From Moraxellaceae bacterium UBA2032 (GTDB lineage Bacteria > Pseudomonadota > Gammaproteobacteria > Pseudomonadales > Moraxellaceae): a stretch of DNA of 8,276 nucleotides. The notes beneath the pieces were generated by a model. The model searched no databases, had not been told where the DNA came from, and worked only from the letters and a program-made list of their open reading frames with translations. Below, one piece after another: positions 6,518 through 8,276 of the stretch. The position numbers and the translations under genes were made by a program. The stretch lies in assembly GCA_002333125.1 (NCBI GenBank), contig DDBM01000257.1, positions 1-8,276 on the forward strand. Reading direction: 5' to 3'. How positions within the stretch are numbered: position 1 is the stretch's first letter; the number at the start of each line of letters is the position of its first letter.

Positions 6518-7330
6518 ATGTCTGCCTATATTTCACAACTTGCCATTTATCCCCTAAAGTCGGCGGCGGCTATTGCATTAACACAAAGCGTATTATCAAG
6601 TTTTGGTTTGCAACATGATAGACGTTGGTTATTAGTCGATGACGAAGGTAAATTTATTACCCAGCGTCAGTATGCACAAATGGCCTTAATTCATGTACAA
6701 GTAATTGAGGGGGTACTGCATTTAGCTGCCCCTAATATGTCACCATTGATAGCCACACCACATCATCCTCAACAAATCACCGTCACGGTCTGGCAAGATA
6801 CCGTCATGGCCTTAACCATAAGCGAAGAGGCTGATACATGGTTGAGTCAGTTTTTGGGTTTTAGTGTACGTTTGGTGTTTTTTCCTGAGTATAGCCAGCG
6901 GGTGGTTGATACTGCATGGGCAGGCGTAGGGCATCAAACGGCGTTTTCGGATGGATTCCCTTTGTTGGTCATTAGCCAAGCCAGTTTTGATGATTTAAGT
7001 CAGCGTTGGGGACAAGCCATAGATTGGCGGCGTTTTCGACCCAACATCGTTATTGCAGGCGATTTTGCACCTTATAGCGAAGACACTTGGACGGCTTTAA
7101 AAATAGGCGATGTTGAATTGGCCTTAGTTAAACCGTGTTCACGTTGTGTTATTCCGAGTATTAACCCCCAAACAGGCGCAAAAGATAGCAGCCTTAATCG
7201 GGTATTAGCACAACATCGTCGTGCCAACGATGGCAAAATTTACTTAGGTCAAAATGCTATTATTCAAAAAGCCTCTTTACAGAGTGTGCTACATATCGGC
7301 GATAAGGTACAAATTATCAGTAAGTCATAA
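6518..7330 (+). CDS. MOSC-domain protein (mARC/YcbX-like molybdenum cofactor protein)
   Basis: Probably binds the molybdenum cofactor and acts as an oxidoreductase, for example reducing N-hydroxylated compounds as mARC and YcbX do. The N-terminal beta-barrel domain is recognisable from the start (ISQLAIYPLKS at 5-15, GLQHDRRWLLVDDEGKFITQR at 30-50). The MOSC domain follows, with RFRPNIVI (172-179) and the diagnostic KPCSRCVIPSINPQTG (205-220). By analogy with human mARC, the second cysteine of CSRC (Cys210) is the likely molybdenum ligand. The 270-residue length lacks the C-terminal 2Fe-2S ferredoxin domain of E. coli YcbX (369 residues), so it needs a separate electron donor. AAGGAG at 6507-6512 lies five bases before the ATG. 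The etfBA terminator ends just before it, leaving little room for its own promoter. The exact substrate is unknown. Confidence 0.9.
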   Translation: MSAYISQLAIYPLKSAAAIALTQSVLSSFGLQHDRRWLLVDDEGKFITQRQYAQMALIHVQVIEGVLHLAAPNMSPLIATPHHPQQITVTVWQDTVMALTISEEADTWLSQFLGFSVRLVFFPEYSQRVVDTAWAGVGHQTAFSDGFPLLVISQASFDDLSQRWGQAIDWRRFRPNIVIAGDFAPYSEDTWTALKIGDVELALVKPCSRCVIPSINPQTGAKDSSLNRVLAQHRRANDGKIYLGQNAIIQKASLQSVLHIGDKVQIISKS

Positions 7331-7348
7331 AAAGCAGCATTGCTTTTT
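7329..7348 (+). terminator. Weak intrinsic terminator after the MOSC gene
   Basis: AAAAAGCA (7329-7336) pairs with TGCTTTTT (7341-7348) around the loop GCAT, overlapping the TAA stop. The stem is A/T-rich with only two G-C pairs, so termination may be partial. Confidence 0.5.
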
Positions 7349-7357
7349 GTTATCGTC

Positions 7358-7385
7358 TTGAGATACAACAAGGAGTGCTTATAAT
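7358..7385 (+). promoter_or_regulatory. Sigma70-type promoter of the unknown-function gene at 7426
   Basis: TTGAGA (7358-7363) matches five of six -35 bases. It is followed after 16 bases by a perfect TATAAT (7380-7385). Transcription should start near 7392, giving a leader of about 34 bases before the ATG at 7426. This is the best promoter in the window and separates this gene from the MOSC gene. Confidence 0.72.
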
Positions 7386-7425
7386 GTGCCATTCATGGGC
7401 TTAATAAATATTAGAGTAATAACAA

Positions 7426-8103
7426 ATGATAATAGAGTACTTCTTTGATTTTGATGATGCCAAGCAACTCTATTTTAAAGTTGATTTAGACCGTCAATTT
7501 GATTTTAAGCAAGATTTAAGTCAGGCATCCGACTGGACAAAATTAGAAAATAATCAATGTTCTAATTGCCCGCTTAAAAAAACGGTATTTAGTCATTGTC
7601 CTGCGGCTTTAGATTTAGATAAAGTAATCGGTGGTTTTCAGCAAATTCCTGCCATTACTAAAGTTAAAGTAACCGTTATTACGCCAGAGCGCGAATATGC
7701 TAAACGGGTCACCTTAGAAGAAGGCGTACGCGCGTTAATGGGGCTGATTATGGCCACCAGTGCTTGCCCTGTCTTTAATACACTTAAACCCAATGCCCGA
7801 CATCACCTACCTTTTGCTAGCCGAGAAGAGTCGGTATTACGCTCAGCGTCTTTGTATTTGTTAAGTCAGTATTTATTAGCTCAAGATGGCGGCGAGCCTG
7901 ATTGGGAGCTAACGGGTTTAATCAAAACCAATGAGCAACTACAACTGGTTAATCATGCCTTTTGGCAACGCACCATGACCGCGTTTCAGAGTGATGCTAA
8001 CTCTAAAGCCTTATTAGGTTTTTTTACTTTATCATCTAATATGTCGGCTTCGTTACAAAGTCAATTAGTGAAAATGAAAAACGTGTTTTATAGTGGCCAA
8101 TAA
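7426..8103 (+). CDS. Conserved protein of unknown function with a cysteine cluster (DUF6901-like)
   Basis: Function unknown. From memory it fits a conserved proteobacterial family of about 220 residues (I believe DUF6901), but I could not check this. The N terminus (residues 1-30) looks like short beta strands rich in F, Y and D. A cysteine group C45-x2-C48-x9-C58 (CSNCPLKKTVFSHCP) follows, and a fourth cysteine, C114, lies in ATSACPVF, near H126-H127. These could bind a metal or cluster. From about 100 onward the protein appears mainly helical (LMGLIMATSACPVF, SLYLLSQYLLAQ). There is no signal peptide and no clear membrane segment, so it is probably cytosolic. The ATG at 7426 has only a weak upstream GAG. 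The gene has its own promoter and is followed by the start of a paralogue, so it belongs to a tandem family. Confidence 0.8.
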   Translation: MIIEYFFDFDDAKQLYFKVDLDRQFDFKQDLSQASDWTKLENNQCSNCPLKKTVFSHCPAALDLDKVIGGFQQIPAITKVKVTVITPEREYAKRVTLEEGVRALMGLIMATSACPVFNTLKPNARHHLPFASREESVLRSASLYLLSQYLLAQDGGEPDWELTGLIKTNEQLQLVNHAFWQRTMTAFQSDANSKALLGFFTLSSNMSASLQSQLVKMKNVFYSGQ

Positions 8104-8109
8104 TTTTTT

Positions 8110-8134
8110 AGTTGGGTTTGAAGCCAATTTTTTT
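8110..8134 (+). terminator. Weak terminator candidate
   Basis: A short stem TTGG (8112-8115) with CCAA (8124-8127), extended by one A-T pair and one G-T wobble at its base, is followed by seven T residues (8128-8134). The stem is short and the loop is eight bases, so this is tentative. It lies six bases after the preceding stop. Confidence 0.3.
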
Positions 8135-8190
8135 ATAGAGCGTATATTAAACAGCTCACACAATTAATAATAAACGATGAGCATAACAAC

Positions 8191-8276
8191 ATGATTATTC
8201 AATACTTTTTTTCGTTTGATGATGGTTTGGATTTAAGTTATGACGTGCAGGTTAATCGGCGTTTTTCGATTCATGC
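8191..8276 (+). CDS. Start of a second paralogue of the upstream unknown-function protein (partial)
   Basis: The window ends after 28 complete codons. The translated start MIIQYFFSFDDGLDLSYDV aligns without gaps to MIIEYFFDFDDAKQLYFKV of the gene at 7426. About 13 of the first 28 residues are identical, including MII, YFF, FDD, L, V, R and F at matching positions. This marks a tandem duplication with considerable divergence. The ATG at 8191 is chosen from that alignment; no strong ribosome binding site is seen. A -10-like TATATT at 8143-8148 could be part of its own promoter, without a good -35. Confidence 0.8.
   Translation, partial: MIIQYFFSFDDGLDLSYDVQVNRRFSIH

Noticed and set aside
7384..7404. 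A seven-codon reading frame (MCHSWA plus stop) preceded by a perfect AAGGAG at eight bases, as a leader peptide for the gene at 7426.
   Set aside because: Its ATG lies inside the TATAAT of a better-supported promoter (7358-7385), so the transcript would start after it. The match is probably chance.
8177..8194. A five-codon frame (MSITT) whose stop overlaps the start of the last gene.
   Set aside because: No ribosome binding site precedes it, and such short frames are expected by chance.
1..8276. CRISPR arrays, tRNA or rRNA genes, integrases or insertion sequences.
   Set aside because: No regularly spaced direct repeats, cloverleaf tRNA, rRNA segment or transposase motifs were seen on either strand.

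Overview
The window looks like gammaproteobacterial chromosome, most likely Pseudomonadales and perhaps Moraxellaceae. The evidence is a fabA-fabB pair of the Pseudomonas/Acinetobacter kind, an EtfB/EtfA pair very close to those families, moderate A+T-rich composition and Shine-Dalgarno-led ATG starts. The exact genus cannot be fixed from the sequence.

Layout. (1) Positions 1-2400 are an A+T-rich, co-directional three-gene restriction-modification island. It holds a Dam-type GATC adenine methyltransferase (127-969), a DpnA-type second adenine methyltransferase (982-1854) and a short PD-(D/E)XK nuclease (1851-2384). The gene order is that of the classical dpnM-dpnA-dpnB system, but the nuclease is not the DpnII/MboI protein. 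(2) Positions 2454-4359 on the minus strand carry fabA followed by fabB, the anaerobic-type unsaturated fatty acid pathway, with a hairpin terminator between them. (3) A regulatory gap of about 340 bases (4360-4697) separates fabA from etfB and contains a perfect 8+8 inverted repeat. (4) Positions 4698-6379 on the plus strand encode the electron transfer flavoprotein EtfB-EtfA, followed by a three-armed palindromic repeat and a strong intrinsic terminator. (5) Positions 6518-7330 encode a MOSC-domain (mARC/YcbX-like) protein without a ferredoxin domain. (6) From a good sigma70-type promoter at 7358-7385 runs a cysteine-containing protein of unknown function (7426-8103). The start of a paralogue (8191 to the window end) follows it in tandem.

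How the parts relate. fabA/fabB make unsaturated acyl chains. EtfAB collects electrons from flavin dehydrogenases such as acyl-CoA dehydrogenases, so the core genes are lipid- and redox-related housekeeping. The R-M island is an accessory defence module placed convergently against fabB. By eye, GATC occurs 8 times in the 2.4 kb of the island but only twice in the remaining 5.9 kb. That fits long-term avoidance of the presumed target by the host chromosome and a separate origin for the island. The most novel point is a Dam/DpnA methyltransferase pair coupled to a small endonuclease unrelated to the known DpnII/MboI enzymes.
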